Source of the DNA: Paraphysomonas bandaiensis | Taxonomy: Eukaryota; Chrysophyceae | Direction of reading: 5' to 3' | Length of the DNA stretch: 64,000 nucleotides | NCBI GenBank assembly: GCA_965644295.1 | Contig: CBFFRP010000143.1 | Location: forward strand, 62,001-126,000 | Shown here: piece by piece, positions 24,301-37,100 of the stretch | Layout: every line of letters begins with the position of its first letter | Position numbering within the stretch: the stretch's first letter is position 1 | Program-made: the position numbers and the translations under genes | The notes under the pieces: model-generated | Databases searched by the model: none | What the model was told of the DNA's origin: nothing | What the model saw: the letters and a program-made list of their open reading frames with translations, nothing else

Positions 24301-27300
24301 GGACTTCACGATTGATATCTACGAGATCTTCTTTGCTACAACGCCCTAACAGAATGACATGATTAAGTGTGGCACTATACAGACATTCCATTTCGAGCTG
24401 TAATATATCGCGGTCACTAATTACATCTAGGAGCCTTTGAAGTGACACTTTTCCTAATATCAACGACTCAACGCACTGCTTGACCACAGCTTTGACAACA
24501 ATCGACGAGGACAAGAACACAGCCCCATCACCAAGAAAGAACTTTTCATGTATGCGCTTAATAACCTCTTGAAAAATCATTTGAAGCAACACACCATATT
24601 TAAATCCATCCATAGAAAGAAGCATGCCCATGTCATCCACTGGGCGGTTATGTTCCAGCGCAACTATGTTAAATGAACTCTTTGTAAGGTAATCTAACAC
24701 AGTAACATCGGTATAGAGCGTTTCCGATGCTATACCAATTATAACAAGTCCACTGGCATCATTCCCACGTGCGGATAAGTTATCGCGAAGGCCTACCATA
24801 TTGCTCTTTCTTCGTGACATATGCAATGCATTGGCACTATGTCTCGTCTTTAGGGGGTATTTAAGTGTACCCACCATAAAAAAATCGTCCTTCCTTTCCA
24901 TTGCAGACCACATATTATTCATTGCATTTAACATAACATGTAAGCTATCGTGATCGAGAGCCGTAAAGTCAATACATCCGATAGCATTCAGATACAGCAA
25001 GCGAGATAAAAATAATTTTATACTGTTGTCGTTGCACACGGAAGACAACGTTGTGTAAACGCGACCTAACGCACACGCCAACTCCCTGCATGATACAGCA
25101 TATTCACCAACAGCTTCAACGGATTTATCGTCATTATCATGAGATATGAACACTGTCCCCTTCAACATATAGGCAGAATCTACAACTTTCTGAAGTGCAG
25201 TCTCCGCTCGATGCGACGTAACAACACATACACTAGATCCTTGATACTCTAAGCCGTATGGCACGCTAACACACCCAAGAGTAACCTCAAACGGAGAATT
25301 TTGATATCGCTCGGATTTGTCATACAGAAAGCGAAGCTGATACTTACCAGCCCATAATTCAATAGTGCTATCCAAACATGGGCATAGCAATAGCTCTTCC
25401 AATGTGTTGACATGTGAAATTTCAAGATGAAATAATGTAGAATACAACAATTTCGTATTCTCGTTCTCCATACCAAGAAGAAGAGTTTGCTGAAGGCTAC
25501 ATATATTTTCACGACAATCTTCAATCAACTCTGTTAACAACGACCGCCACCTTTTCGACAAAACAGGCCTCGTAGTTGACAGATCAGGTCGAGCAATATG
25601 TATACTTCCTATGGAAAAACCGAGGCATAACCACACGTTCTCTGCAAAAGTACTCATATTCACTAAAACAATGGATTGATTAGGCTTGTCATCTATACAA
25701 ACGGAGTCATCTTTGCTCAGAACATGCGACATTCTCAGCTTGAAGACGTCACGTATACAATCAATCACTCCAGCAGAAGACATTTCACCTGTCCTGTCTT
25801 TTAAACCTTGAATGTAATTAACTATGATCATATCACAACTTCTTGACAGTACTAAACGAAGCTGAAATTCAAACTTGCTGATGAATTCATCAAGTGGAAT
25901 GTTAAGCGATACCGTTTCCCCAAAAATAATATTTTCATTGTGATCAGTGCTCACAAATCCATGGCAAGCTTGTTGTCGCTTAATTGGTTCGTCTACAATA
26001 TCCAACATACCGACGCCTTCAAACATCTCGCGTAGGCACCCAGTTATGAAAGTGATATTTTGAAAGGGGCTCACTAGCCAGGCTTTAATTAACTTTTTCG
26101 TGCGATGGTAAGGAAGCAAAGCCAAGCGCGGACAAGCGTCAAGCATTGATTGCGTGGATGCATGAACGGATTGACTTACTTCGTCCAGTAGGTTAATAGT
26201 TGACAATAGATTCAGACCATGCTCCGTGGCGAGACGACAAGCGGAGTGCATAGAATACCCAGGCGACGTCTGTATTAGCATCTCTATTTTTTTTAAATCT
26301 TCAGTACATGTTTGAAACACTCTTTCTGTGTCACGATCTAAATCGCCTTGATAAGAATACTTGACGAAGTGAAAGAGAGACAACCACTGATCCTGAATAT
26401 CGAATATATTCGTGACAAAAGACATAACATTAGAAAGTTGGGATTTCATTGAGTTGATGCGATCTTCAAAAATATCAATATGCATATCCACGGCAGTGTG
26501 TTCCGCCACTGTGACAGCCTTCAAACAATACAGAAGAACTGACATTATCTCTGACGAGTTAGTAACTCGTTGAATTTCAAAAAATAATTTATCAGAAACC
26601 GTTTTGTCTTCGAGCCAATCACGAGAGAGATTAGCATTAACTTCCGTATATGTAATGTACGCTGCATCCAAAGTGGATTCAATCATTCCTTCCACACAAG
26701 CGTCAGCAGTGATAGCTTTCATAACTCCAATCTTATTCTTAAGTCCTCTATTCAAAAGCTCATTGATTTGCATACTTCTCAGAGATACACCCTGAATACA
26801 GGCTTCAGTATCCTCGTTTTCGTCATGGCTGAAAGATGAATGGAGTGCGGAGCTACTATCAACGACGTACACACCATCTTTATGAGAACCACTACTAATA
26901 TTAAGGCGCATATTGCAAGGTTCAAATACTGCAGTACTTATACTCTCCCAATGCCGTGATTTCATGTTGTCACACTTCAAAAATGTAGCCATGTGAAGCA
27001 TAGGCTCAATAGAATTTGCCAATTGTCTCAGTGTAGCGATTGTGCCATCATTATCAGACTTTGATTGAAGAAACGAAATGGTGGCTACCGTATTTCGATG
27101 AACGGAATACATCGAGGTAATATCACAAGTTCCGAGTTTTACCTTAGATGATGATTTTATCAGTTTTCTTGCTTCACATATAGCATGGCAAGCCTTATAT
27201 TTGTGATGAAACGCTTCCTCAAGACGGTCCATATCGACAAAATCGTCCATTTCGTTAGTCTCCAGCACGCAGGACGCAGCACCGACAATACAATGACCTT

Positions 27301-30300
27301 CATGTACCAACTGCTGCGAACTGATATTCTCGTCAATTCGCTTACGGAGTATGTTAATTGCACCACCGATTTCTTGCAAATCCAGATGCGCACCACTATA
27401 TGAATGTTGAATCTCACGCTTACGTAAGCCACTTTTCACGTCGTTAACGCTAATATCGTTGTGAAATTCATCCAGTGACATATTGTGGATATACATGTTA
27501 GCTGAAGCAACTTTTACTGTAAGATTGTTTACTTCTTCGTGTAATTTCTTTATTTGCGCTATCATGTCAACGCCAACTTGCTTCAACCGATTGAGAGCAA
27601 ACATACGGCATCGACCAATTGCCTCCAATAACTCCTCTTTCTCTCGCGCGAACCGGTCGAATGAAGCTGAAACACCAAAAGCAACCTTACCTGTACCGGA
27701 TGTCGAATCTCGACGACGAATAAAAAAAGACCCTCTCCGTGATGCGGCAGCTAGCGAGTGTTCAACATCCTCTTCCAAAGAAAGTTCGTGAACATTCTTG
27801 CCTTCAGTGAAATCCCTTATAAGGCTATGCAGGGCATCACATATTTCGACTTCAACTTCGAACATATCTTTCCCGTTATCAAAATTTTTCAATTTACGCA
27901 ACAGAAATATCAAGCTGCCTAAATCTGTATTTTCGTTAAGATAGTATGCTTTCAGTTTCGATACAAAATCAGTGAACAAATTGCATCGAGTAATGAATGC
28001 TGAAGGCAGTCGATTAAATAGTCGCCGGAGCTGATAGATTCTTGCACGTCCTAGTTGGCTCAGAAAGCTCTTGAACGAAGTTATCATTCCCAGAGAATTT
28101 CGAATATCTTGAAACTGCTCGTTCATGTATTTCGTTTGAAGTAACTGGTCAATGCTTCGCGTCAGCGCCGACAAGCGTGCCCGATCTGTCATATGCATCA
28201 GATCTGAATCATTCCACTAATGTTCTACTCACCTCTAGCAATAGCAATCTGCGTCTCATCTGGAAGATGTTGATCATCTTCAATAACATGCTTAAGTTTT
28301 ACCACAATCATACTGCGATCTAACTGTTTGCAAAGATTTTCCGTATTCAGAGACCATACCCGTCGAAACGTGGAACTGAGACACTGAATCGTCGCATCCA
28401 TATCAATGGTCTGAAAGTATGCTCCCCTCATCTAGTACATTGTAGTTATTTAAAAACGGCGAGAACAACTCTGATGCTTACCTGATGCATGCACCTGACA
28501 GCAATTCCGAAAAGTTCTGACGACGACAATATTGACGATGACTTAAGATTGCTGAAATACCTTGAACTAGTAGAGTTACTCAACTCTAACTTCTCTGCTT
28601 CGTCCACAGACAGATCAACTTTGGTTTTTATCAAAACCCCTCTTGTAACAAGTTTGTGATCTCTCAAATTCGGGATATCATCGAGTAGCTTTCCTAGTGC
28701 ACCATAAAGCTCGTGCAATCCTTGCACCATACGCTGCTTAGTAGGAAGAGGTTGAACTTTTACAGAAGCAAGTGACCATGTATTGTTGTTCATATCAATA
28801 GTAACTGGTTGGCACACATCATCTACACTGTGCACAAGTGCGATGTCTACGGAAAAAAAACTTCCAGCTGACTGCCACACGCTTGAGACGAATTCGCTGC
28901 CCATCTGCCCACTCAAAGATTCCGATGACAACAGCGGAGAATCGACATCTACGACTGATGGTAGTTTGATAAGTGTCGGTTTCTGTGTCCTTCCTAGTCG
29001 TCCATCGTCCACAGCAGGTACCTTCCGACCAGATTCAGCGAAATCATGATGAGTTGATAGACAAACTGCCGACTGTAAATTCCACACGCCGAACTCACTC
29101 CCACTATCCTTAATATAAACGTGTCCGGGTGAAAATTTTGAGACACTCACAGGACGTACACCACATATCTGTTGTGAGACACGAGTCCAAAACGACTTCA
29201 TAACTTCAACCATGGCAGCATCAACCATATACTGGCCAATAACAAGCACCCGCATAATTTTGTTCTGATACTCCTGGCGTAAACGTTGCACTCCACGGAC
29301 TTGGCTCCAGTCCACACCATCACCATCAGCATGTTCACCCTTGGAATAAGGATGGTGGGCTATAATGTCATCCACGCGGTTTTTCAAATACTCGTAGCTG
29401 ACGAGAGTGTCAAATGCGTTCTGAATATCGTCACTAATATCAGTGACTATACGCCTCACACAGTCCGCTGCGTTGTTTACCTTTTCCACCTGTGACTTGA
29501 TGTAGGACATGATGTTCACTGACCCTGGTGCTCGGTACGCAAAGAGGTCTAGCCCTGCTTCCAGTGAGTAGCTTACTGATCTTAACTTAAGCACAGTCTT
29601 CAAGATTGGGACATCACTGAATAACGCACATTGACTTAATTTTTTTTTATGTCTATGAAATCGAACTTTTCGAATCCAGTCTTTCCAATGTGCCATGATT
29701 TTACATTCATAAAACAGCCTAAAAAACTTCATTCTACGTAGTGCATCCACAATATTACGTTCATGAAGAAATTCCTTTAGAGAAATATGAACACTGATAT
29801 TGTCCTCGTCTGTGTAAAGAAGCCCTTCTAGAGAAAGCTGCATCAATTTTTGTCTGAAAGACTTCGATTCGTGTTTATTGGTCTTGGACCATACCAGTTC
29901 CGACTCAGGAAAGCCAGGTCTTTCAAGTACTACAATATCATACAACGCAGAACGACTAAACTCATATAAATCACGTTTAGAAACTACATGGAGAAATCCG
30001 CATTCCTTATGTACCGATAGGTAATTCAGTGCATCATCGACTGTCATACTGGAAAATACAGGGGACGATGCTTCGAATTCTTTTACTACATGCGGCAGCG
30101 TCATAGATCTTTCTGGGTCTACTCTATTCTCCGTAACCGTTACATGCCGATATTTTGTGTGTGATGTATGTGACATGAGTAGACGATCCTGGAGGGCACT
30201 TTCAGGAGGGGCAGGAGGTGGATCTGGTTTCCCAGAATCCATGAAACCTTCATAGGACATAAAGTTGCAAGTAGCGGTGGTAGTGCCATAGCGACCGGGG

Positions 30301-30470
30301 CGCCGTATCTTTCCTGTCGTACGCGGCGGGCTGGGTGATATTGGGTACCGATATGGTGCAGCTGAATGTGCGTCGTGACGTTCGCTAAGAACTCGTTGAC
30401 GCTCCTTGATGCAATGCTCTTGACTCTCTGTTACAGGTTTTCCCCTGGACAGATCATCGTCATTTCCCAT
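12327..30470 (-). CDS. Divergent axonemal-type dynein heavy chain with degenerate AAA1
   Basis: Eight exons (30470-28482, 28431-28233, 28185-24061, 24016-22022, 21977-20571, 20526-20360, 20310-19421, 19374-12327) and seven introns of 44-50 bp. The coding length of 17,820 nt is an exact multiple of three: 5,939 residues against about 4,000-4,700 for usual dyneins. The tail matches axonemal chains (IVVLERPGFPESELVW, then FFRLFYECKIMAHWKDWIR). Near 1706 it reads YGLEYQGSS, the AAA1 entry, but no GxxGxGKT follows and the Walker B equivalent is CIDFTALDHD. AAA2 keeps GPSGCGKSS (about 2099-2107, codon split by an intron) and AAA3 keeps GPAGAGKS (about 2589) with MIFIDD. AAA4 (about 3095) has lost its P-loop. 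A stalk-like coiled coil spans about 3620-4010 and AAA5-like sequence starts near 4021. About 1,900 residues follow with a basic insert (about 4534) and an acidic insert (about 5140-5190), and no clear AAA6 or C-terminal cap. It is probably ciliary; motor activity is doubtful. Confidence 0.88.
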
Positions 30471-31130
30471 AGTTCTACAGACTAGGAGACAGAGATATTA
30501 TATATCTAACCTACGAACTTAGCCGAGAGATGCGCGAATGAGCCACGACATCCAGCTGTTCTGCATACACGATATAATAATAAACGGATCTAAAAATATG
30601 AGGCGTAATTTCTGATGCGTATGAAACAGTTACAAGTAACTTATGTCAATACATAGATAATGCGGGAGACTTCAGTCAAACAAACCTTAACATAATGGCG
30701 TTCTAATGATATCATGTGCTCTGTACAGCACATCGCTGTGGTGTGTTTATATCAGACTACAAGAATGTGTGTGAAGGTACTGTATTCCTGCTGTATATAC
30801 ACTGTTGGCCTCATTCAAATATCGTCCGCAAGGGCTGTATTTTAGTGTATACGTACTTGTATATGTGGAACGGTTTTCGTTTTTGAAAAAAAAGGATTGG
30901 AGAATTTTCAAAAAACTTACTCTGTATTTCTGGGAGTAATACTTTTGTATACGTTGTATTCGTCTCAGTGTATTTATGGTAGTATATCATATGGAACTGA
31001 TTGGTTCCCACTCTCTCTACTCTGCTGCTGTGTTGGTGTATATCTGTGCGTGGGCCTGCATCTCTATGAACACTGGAACAAGATTGATTAATGCCCTCAT
31101 CTGCAACTGTGTAGTGTGTATTTCCAAGAC
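30471..31130. promoter_or_regulatory. Divergent promoter region between dynein and the 31131 gene
   Basis: A 660-bp AT-rich gap between head-to-head starts. CCTGCTGTATA at 30787-30797 is the reverse complement of the TACAGCAG core found upstream of other genes here, and GTATACGTAC follows near 30847. Regulatory function is inferred from position and recurrence. Confidence 0.3.
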
Positions 31131-33491
31131 ATGTCTTTGATCACGTGGTCCTCACTGATAGGTGCACATGATGAGAACCGAACTCGTGAATTTGTGCATA
31201 GAGTAGTGACGAGCATAGATGCGGCCGATATCGCCCCTTCATTGAAGATATTAATTGATTCTATTCCCCATGAGGATGCAGTTAATGTGAATGTCAAACT
31301 CGAACTTTTGAAGAGCATTATGATGTCAAGTCCTCAATCTATTTTGTTTAAGATATCACCTGACAAATGTTTGATTCGTTGGCTCTGTAGCATTGCACAT
31401 GATACTGTTAATGCGACTCCGTCAGTGCGAGGAACATCAATAGCGATTCTTACTTTGCTACTACGTCATTATCGCCCTGTCTGTTGCGACATCGAAGAAA
31501 TAGGCCGTGCTGTATGTGTCTGCATTGAGAGTTCTTGTCAATTGCTAGCTTCGAACAGCGCTGAAGACATCTTGTTTAGCCCAGGATCAATTTTGTTACA
31601 TCAATGCGCAACTATACTAGAAGCTGTAGGCGATCCCTCACTGCCGTGTATCAAACTAGTTGTTGAGTCTATTGCGTCATCGTCTGCGATTATATCTTGT
31701 GTTGCTGGTCTTAGACTTAGCTCTGCATACTCTCGTATCCAGACTGACGCTGTGAAGGTGTTCAGTATGGTGGGAGAGATATGGCTCTTACACAATAAAC
31801 AATCTTGTGACACAGATGTAGATATCAAAAGTTTTGTTGAAACTCCTACCCATATTTTCACTCTGATGTCACAGGAGGGTGGAATTGTGCATGATTGTCT
31901 TCATAGTGGCTTTCAGTGTGCCCTCGAAGTCAATGCAGCAATTTACGATAGAAATCAGTCATGTGGAGCCATTAACGCCAATAGTCCAAATTTTGTGAGA
32001 CACTGGGTTGAAATGGTGAAAAGTGGTATAGAGTCTACATTATCTAGCAATGATGCGTGGGCTATGGTTAATGAGCAAGACTCGCCACCAATAGTTCTAG
32101 AGATACAGAGGGTTGAGTCATTAATAGGGTTATTGTCCGCTTTATTTGACTTTAAAGCTGATGCCGATCAAGGTCAGTCAAGTGTGGATGTGTCAAGGGG
32201 ATTTTCACAAAGTGATTATGACTGGCTTGTAACAGCTGATATGTCTTTGCTTCTCATTCAGTCAACGATACGGATGTTGAAATCTCGCATGGCTGCAATA
32301 CATTCTGAATCGCGTGCACTGAAGTCTGTGAAGACGGTGTGCAGTGATGTGAGGAAGGGATGTATTGCTCTTGCTCATAGTGTTTATTCTGCTTGTCCGA
32401 TATATGTTTGTATGGACTCCAGCTCAGAGGTTTGCGCTTACCACTTCAGTGGTATGGGTGTGTTCGAAATAGCCATCGATACTCTCGGTACGCCGCTACT
32501 CTTTGGTGCTGTGTACCGGGGAATAATATATATTAATGACCATTGTACATCAAGTACAAAGGGGTTGATTACTACAAAGACTGCTGTTGCCATCACGAAT
32601 AAAATGGTTCAACACGTCGTAGGTGCTCTGAAGAAAGTTCCTCGGTACTCTGTATCGGCTGCAAGTGACGTTCTCTCCGCGATAGAGGAGCTGGCTGATG
32701 CCGGGTGTACGGAAATGTTTGATGCAGATATTGCGTCGCACTTTTTAGCAGCTTATGAGCAGCAGCCTAAGTCAACTCTCCGACAGCAGTCTTCTGAGCC
32801 CAATCCCACACAGTGGAACTTGCGTTGTACCAGTACTGCGCAGGCACTGTTAGGCATGTCACGTTTCTATGGTTCTGACGGCGTCAAACGTTGGGATTCA
32901 ATGATTCTGTTTATAATTAATCTTTTTAACACATTCTCCGCTGATATTATATTACTCCACGAGTTTCTTGGTAACGCGGTGGACGGATTAAAGCAGTCTG
33001 TAGAGAATACTACTGCGTGTATTGCGACACAGAGGAAAAGTATTGCAGCAAGAGTACAGTCTAAATTCAAAACATCTGTACCCGATATCATATCAACTGT
33101 GCTACATGGTTTAACTATATCACTGGTGAAGTGTCTAGGTGTAGTACAAGAGTCTACCTCCAATTTACGTGAGCAGTTTGTCTCCAGGTGTTGCGAACCG
33201 TTGGAAACACTGGGAACTTTTATATGTCGAATATCCCGTCGTGTACTGCTCTTCGAAGATGATTGTATACAGCTATGCAGTGAGCTCGAGCTTGCTTGTA
33301 AGATAGCGTCAGTTTTAAAGTTGTCGGGTGAGTGCCACGACGCGTTTATTACAGAAATACGAAAGTCCTTGAGAGAAGTGATCCGCATAGCATCGAGTTC
33401 AACTTTCCAGCTTGGTGATAGATATTCTCGAATTCTTGTTGAAACGAGTCAACATGAATTAGATCGCCTACTAAGCATGTCCAGAACCTAA
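31131..33491 (+). CDS. Unrecognised 786-residue helical protein
   Basis: A single uninterrupted frame from ATG 31131 (MSLITWSSLIGAHDEN) to TAA. The frame stays open 15 nt further upstream without another ATG, so this start is preferred. Composition is that of a soluble alpha-helical, possibly HEAT-like solenoid: repeated amphipathic helices, many Ser, Cys and Val, no signal peptide and no obvious transmembrane span. No catalytic motif or known domain was recognised. It is intronless while most neighbours have several introns. It is head-to-head with the dynein gene and shares its promoter region. That hints at co-expression with ciliary genes, but this is inference only. Confidence 0.75.
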   Translation: MSLITWSSLIGAHDENRTREFVHRVVTSIDAADIAPSLKILIDSIPHEDAVNVNVKLELLKSIMMSSPQSILFKISPDKCLIRWLCSIAHDTVNATPSVRGTSIAILTLLLRHYRPVCCDIEEIGRAVCVCIESSCQLLASNSAEDILFSPGSILLHQCATILEAVGDPSLPCIKLVVESIASSSAIISCVAGLRLSSAYSRIQTDAVKVFSMVGEIWLLHNKQSCDTDVDIKSFVETPTHIFTLMSQEGGIVHDCLHSGFQCALEVNAAIYDRNQSCGAINANSPNFVRHWVEMVKSGIESTLSSNDAWAMVNEQDSPPIVLEIQRVESLIGLLSALFDFKADADQGQSSVDVSRGFSQSDYDWLVTADMSLLLIQSTIRMLKSRMAAIHSESRALKSVKTVCSDVRKGCIALAHSVYSACPIYVCMDSSSEVCAYHFSGMGVFEIAIDTLGTPLLFGAVYRGIIYINDHCTSSTKGLITTKTAVAITNKMVQHVVGALKKVPRYSVSAASDVLSAIEELADAGCTEMFDADIASHFLAAYEQQPKSTLRQQSSEPNPTQWNLRCTSTAQALLGMSRFYGSDGVKRWDSMILFIINLFNTFSADIILLHEFLGNAVDGLKQSVENTTACIATQRKSIAARVQSKFKTSVPDIISTVLHGLTISLVKCLGVVQESTSNLREQFVSRCCEPLETLGTFICRISRRVLLFEDDCIQLCSELELACKIASVLKLSGECHDAFITEIRKSLREVIRIASSSTFQLGDRYSRILVETSQHELDRLLSMSRT

Positions 33492-34110
33492 CTTAGCATA
33501 TTTTCTATAATAAAAATCTTTGTCATTCTTAATTAAAGATATTACTAACGATAGAAAATAAAAATCTACGAGCTTGGTGAGAAGGTGTTTAACTACGTTC
33601 TAGAACGATACACGTCGAACACGATTTGTAGAATAATGTATTTTATGACTCAGAAATACTGCATAAGCATAATCTATAAATGAAATGCTTTATTTCGTAA
33701 ATACATAGGCTATGATGCAATCAACAAAACACTATAGATTGTGCATCATGCATCACGATGAGACAAGTCGACAGTCTAATCTATTTCATCCATTTGCACA
33801 GGCAATATTGGGCGAGGAGTTGCACAAAAACCTTTTTCAAGTACCATTGTACTTTATATCAAAAATATAATTCTGTGTGCGTTAGTTTATTCCTACATAT
33901 ATATTCTGCTGATTCGAGGTTTAACACAAACTTATGTAAGAAATCATGCTTAGAGATTACAACCAGCCACTCTCTCCTACATATAATACACGAACGTCAG
34001 CTAGCAGAAGTTGTTTTAATCTGTTATTCTTATAATCACATGTTATTGAGCACTCACAATCAGGTCGGAGACTACATAATGCCAACAACAAATATATATT
34101 TTCTTGTCAA
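33492..34110. other. Intergenic DNA between convergent genes
   Basis: AT-rich 3' flanks of two converging genes. A 118-codon plus-strand frame (33758-34114) has no motif and atypical composition, and I do not call it a gene. Confidence 0.45.
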
Positions 34111-37100
34111 CTAATATCTTATACCACTTCCTTTAGAATACGGGGAGTTCCATCGTTTCGATCCAACAGAAGCGGGCCCATTAACCGTACTTCCTCCAAT
34201 CGATTTGTTAGAAAATGATGGAGACGGCCAACGTCTGCTATTCGAAGAGTCAAATGTATGAGGCTTGCGTCGATGATGAGCTTTGGAAGAATCCGATCCA
34301 CCCGGAGAAAATGAATTAAACCTGTTAAGATCTTGCAAAGCCAAGTCCAACTGCAGGCGTTGTCGTGCAATACGTTTCTTGTCACTCAGAAGCTTTTCGT
34401 GATGAGCCCTAACAATATGCATTAGATCAAGCAATTCTTCTGTGCGGGCCTTATGAGAATGATATGCTTCAGTTTCAGCGGCTCGTAGCTCGTCCCATTG
34501 ACGCTCAATATCCTCTTTCTCAATTAGAATTATATCTTCGACTTCTTGAACCCTCTCACGCAAAATATCTTCCTCAGCTTTAATTCGCTTCATGCTCTCG
34601 ATTTCACTGGAAGATATGCGATCCATTACTTCCTGCTCTTCTTTTCGGAGCATAGCGGTGGCTTCCTCTGTCTCGATTCGTAGACGTTCTCTTTGGGCCG
34701 CCACCTCCCGCTTTTCTCCCAGTATCATCTGGTATGAATTAAGATACTCTTCATCAATGAAGCATACGTAGTCCGATTGCGTGCCCCTCTCAGCCGTCTG
34801 CACAGGAGGCACAGCAGCAGCAGGTGCCACTGACGCAACAGAAGAATGACTGCTGACAGAGTCGTAAGACATAAGTGGACGATGTTTCACGAGAGGACTG
34901 AAACCTCCAGCATCATGGTCGGTGATAGTATCATTGCGTTCGACAGCATTAGAAGGTGTTTTTTCTTGTACAGTCGGCGCTGCGGCGGGCGTCGACAATT
35001 TAGATTTCGAACTCCTGAATGTCTTGCCAAGAGCAGAGTTACCTCTCCTCCGAGGGAGAGTCGACAATCTTGTCGGACTACTGCCATCTCCTACAGTATT
35101 TGCTCGTCCTGGAGAGACTCTTGCAATGGGATTCACTGAGTCTGAGACAGGTTCGGGTGATGCTGATCTCGGTCGTGGTGGGCTTGGTGGGGCATCGAAA
35201 TCGTCAGCAGGTGTCATGAATCCCATCGACAGCCCATTGCTCTCCGAAGTCTGAATGGTGGCCGTAGCATTATTATCCTGCACAGCAGCATCCATTTGGT
35301 CTACTCTCGACTTGTCATTTTGATTAGAAACACGCGCAATCCCTCCCCGAGTAGGACGCGTGTTGTCACCACCTCTTGCACGCCTCAACAAAAACGAAGG
35401 AGGGTGTCTCCGGGGATGCTTTGGTCGCCCAATGATAAGTGAACTCTCTAAAGCAGAGGTGTCGTCTACAACTGGTACGTTCTCACTACCCTCAAAATTT
35501 CGGTGAGCACCTGTGTGAGCAGATTCGTGTTTTGATAAATCCTGATCTTGTACAGTTTCGTCTGGTGCTACATATATAGTGGAATCGCCCGCTTTACTAT
35601 TCCTAAATTGACTGGCAATTTGTACATCAGCATCAGCACCAATCGACTCCTCGAGGTGATCAGGAAGGCCAAAAATGGCACTGCCCTTCGATGCACTCCC
35701 TGTTATTGCTACATCTGAAGTTGCGAGCGGTGCAGCATTGCCGAAGTCCATCGCACTGTCGTGGCTCTCGACAGGTTTCTCAGCTACGCCCGTGTTTCGT
35801 TCGCTTCCATCAGTTTCTGCATCACTGCTGCTCTCAATACCCTCGCTTTCATCGTCACTGAACACATTCGCCCCATCATCAACCGCTGTTTCAACGTGGG
35901 CGTCTTCTCGATAGACTCCACCGTCAGAATCTTGATCGGTGCTGCTAGAGAGAGTAGCAGCGGGAGTAGGAACATCAGTGCCTTGAATGTTATACGCAAC
36001 ATCAGTAGCCGAAGCTACGCCACTGGATGCCACTACATTTTGTGATGACTCCCCACTATGCTTTCTATTGGCTATATTTCTCATTGCAGCAGCCTTGCGC
36101 TGCGAAAATGAGCCCGTGGAACGAAGTGATGCACTCTTCTGTTTTATATCAACATCAGCTGTGACTTCCATTGGAGTAGGAACTATATTATGACTTGAAA
36201 TTGCAACTGGGTTCGAAGGAGGAATGGGATCTGTTGCGTGCTCTTCAGGACTACTTACCGGCTGTATTGTCTCTTCAGCAACAGATTCGTCTGCTTCTTG
36301 CTCCTCAGAACCTTCAGTCTCACTTCGGGCATCATCAGCTGGTGTGTCGGAGAAAACTAAATGTATTTCATTCCCTGCAGGAGCAGCACGGAGAATATCC
36401 ATAATACTGTCAAAATCCATTCGGCGAACATCGTGACCGCAGGCTTCCATGAGAAGCATACCGGGTTTCACTTTTCCAGTGGCTGCAGCATTGCCCTCGG
36501 GAGCACAGCTTGCAACATGAACACCCATTTCAGCATCTGGCTCGTTCTCACCAAGAGTTATGCCCAACGGTTTGCATATGAACACTTCCACCACTGCAGG
36601 TGACGTCGGCCCTGATACTACCGTGTCGAGGACATCAGTTGAGGTGGAAGGCTTCTTCTTAAACATATCAACAAAAGCTTTGTCGCTGACATGACCCCCA
36701 GTCGTAGCTGGCGTATTTCCTGCCCCAGTGACAACGCTACTGGCGGCGGTAGACATGCCATCGCTCTCATCGTCGTGGAACTCAAATCCGTTAACCCGAT
36801 CCAAGTAAGCCGCTGCCGTACCTTCTCTGGCCAATTTCAAATGGTCGTTGTAATTAATCTTTACTTCAGATGATATCATTTTTTCTGGCGTTTGGATAAG
36901 GGCATCATCGAGTCCCACTTCTCTCATCTGACGTCTAATGTCGACAGGATTTCCACCGACGTCTGCCATACGGAAGTATTTGGCATAATCAGGATGGTCT
37001 CTAGCCCGCACCAAACTTTTCTCAGTAATATCATCATCACGTACATCTGATTTATCATTTGAGCCACCGAGAATCGAGCCAAAAAATTTGGAAATTGAAT

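Noticed and set aside
33758-34114. 118-codon plus-strand frame between convergent genes
   Set aside because: Atypical composition, no motif, and the end overlaps the 3' end of a real gene on the other strand.
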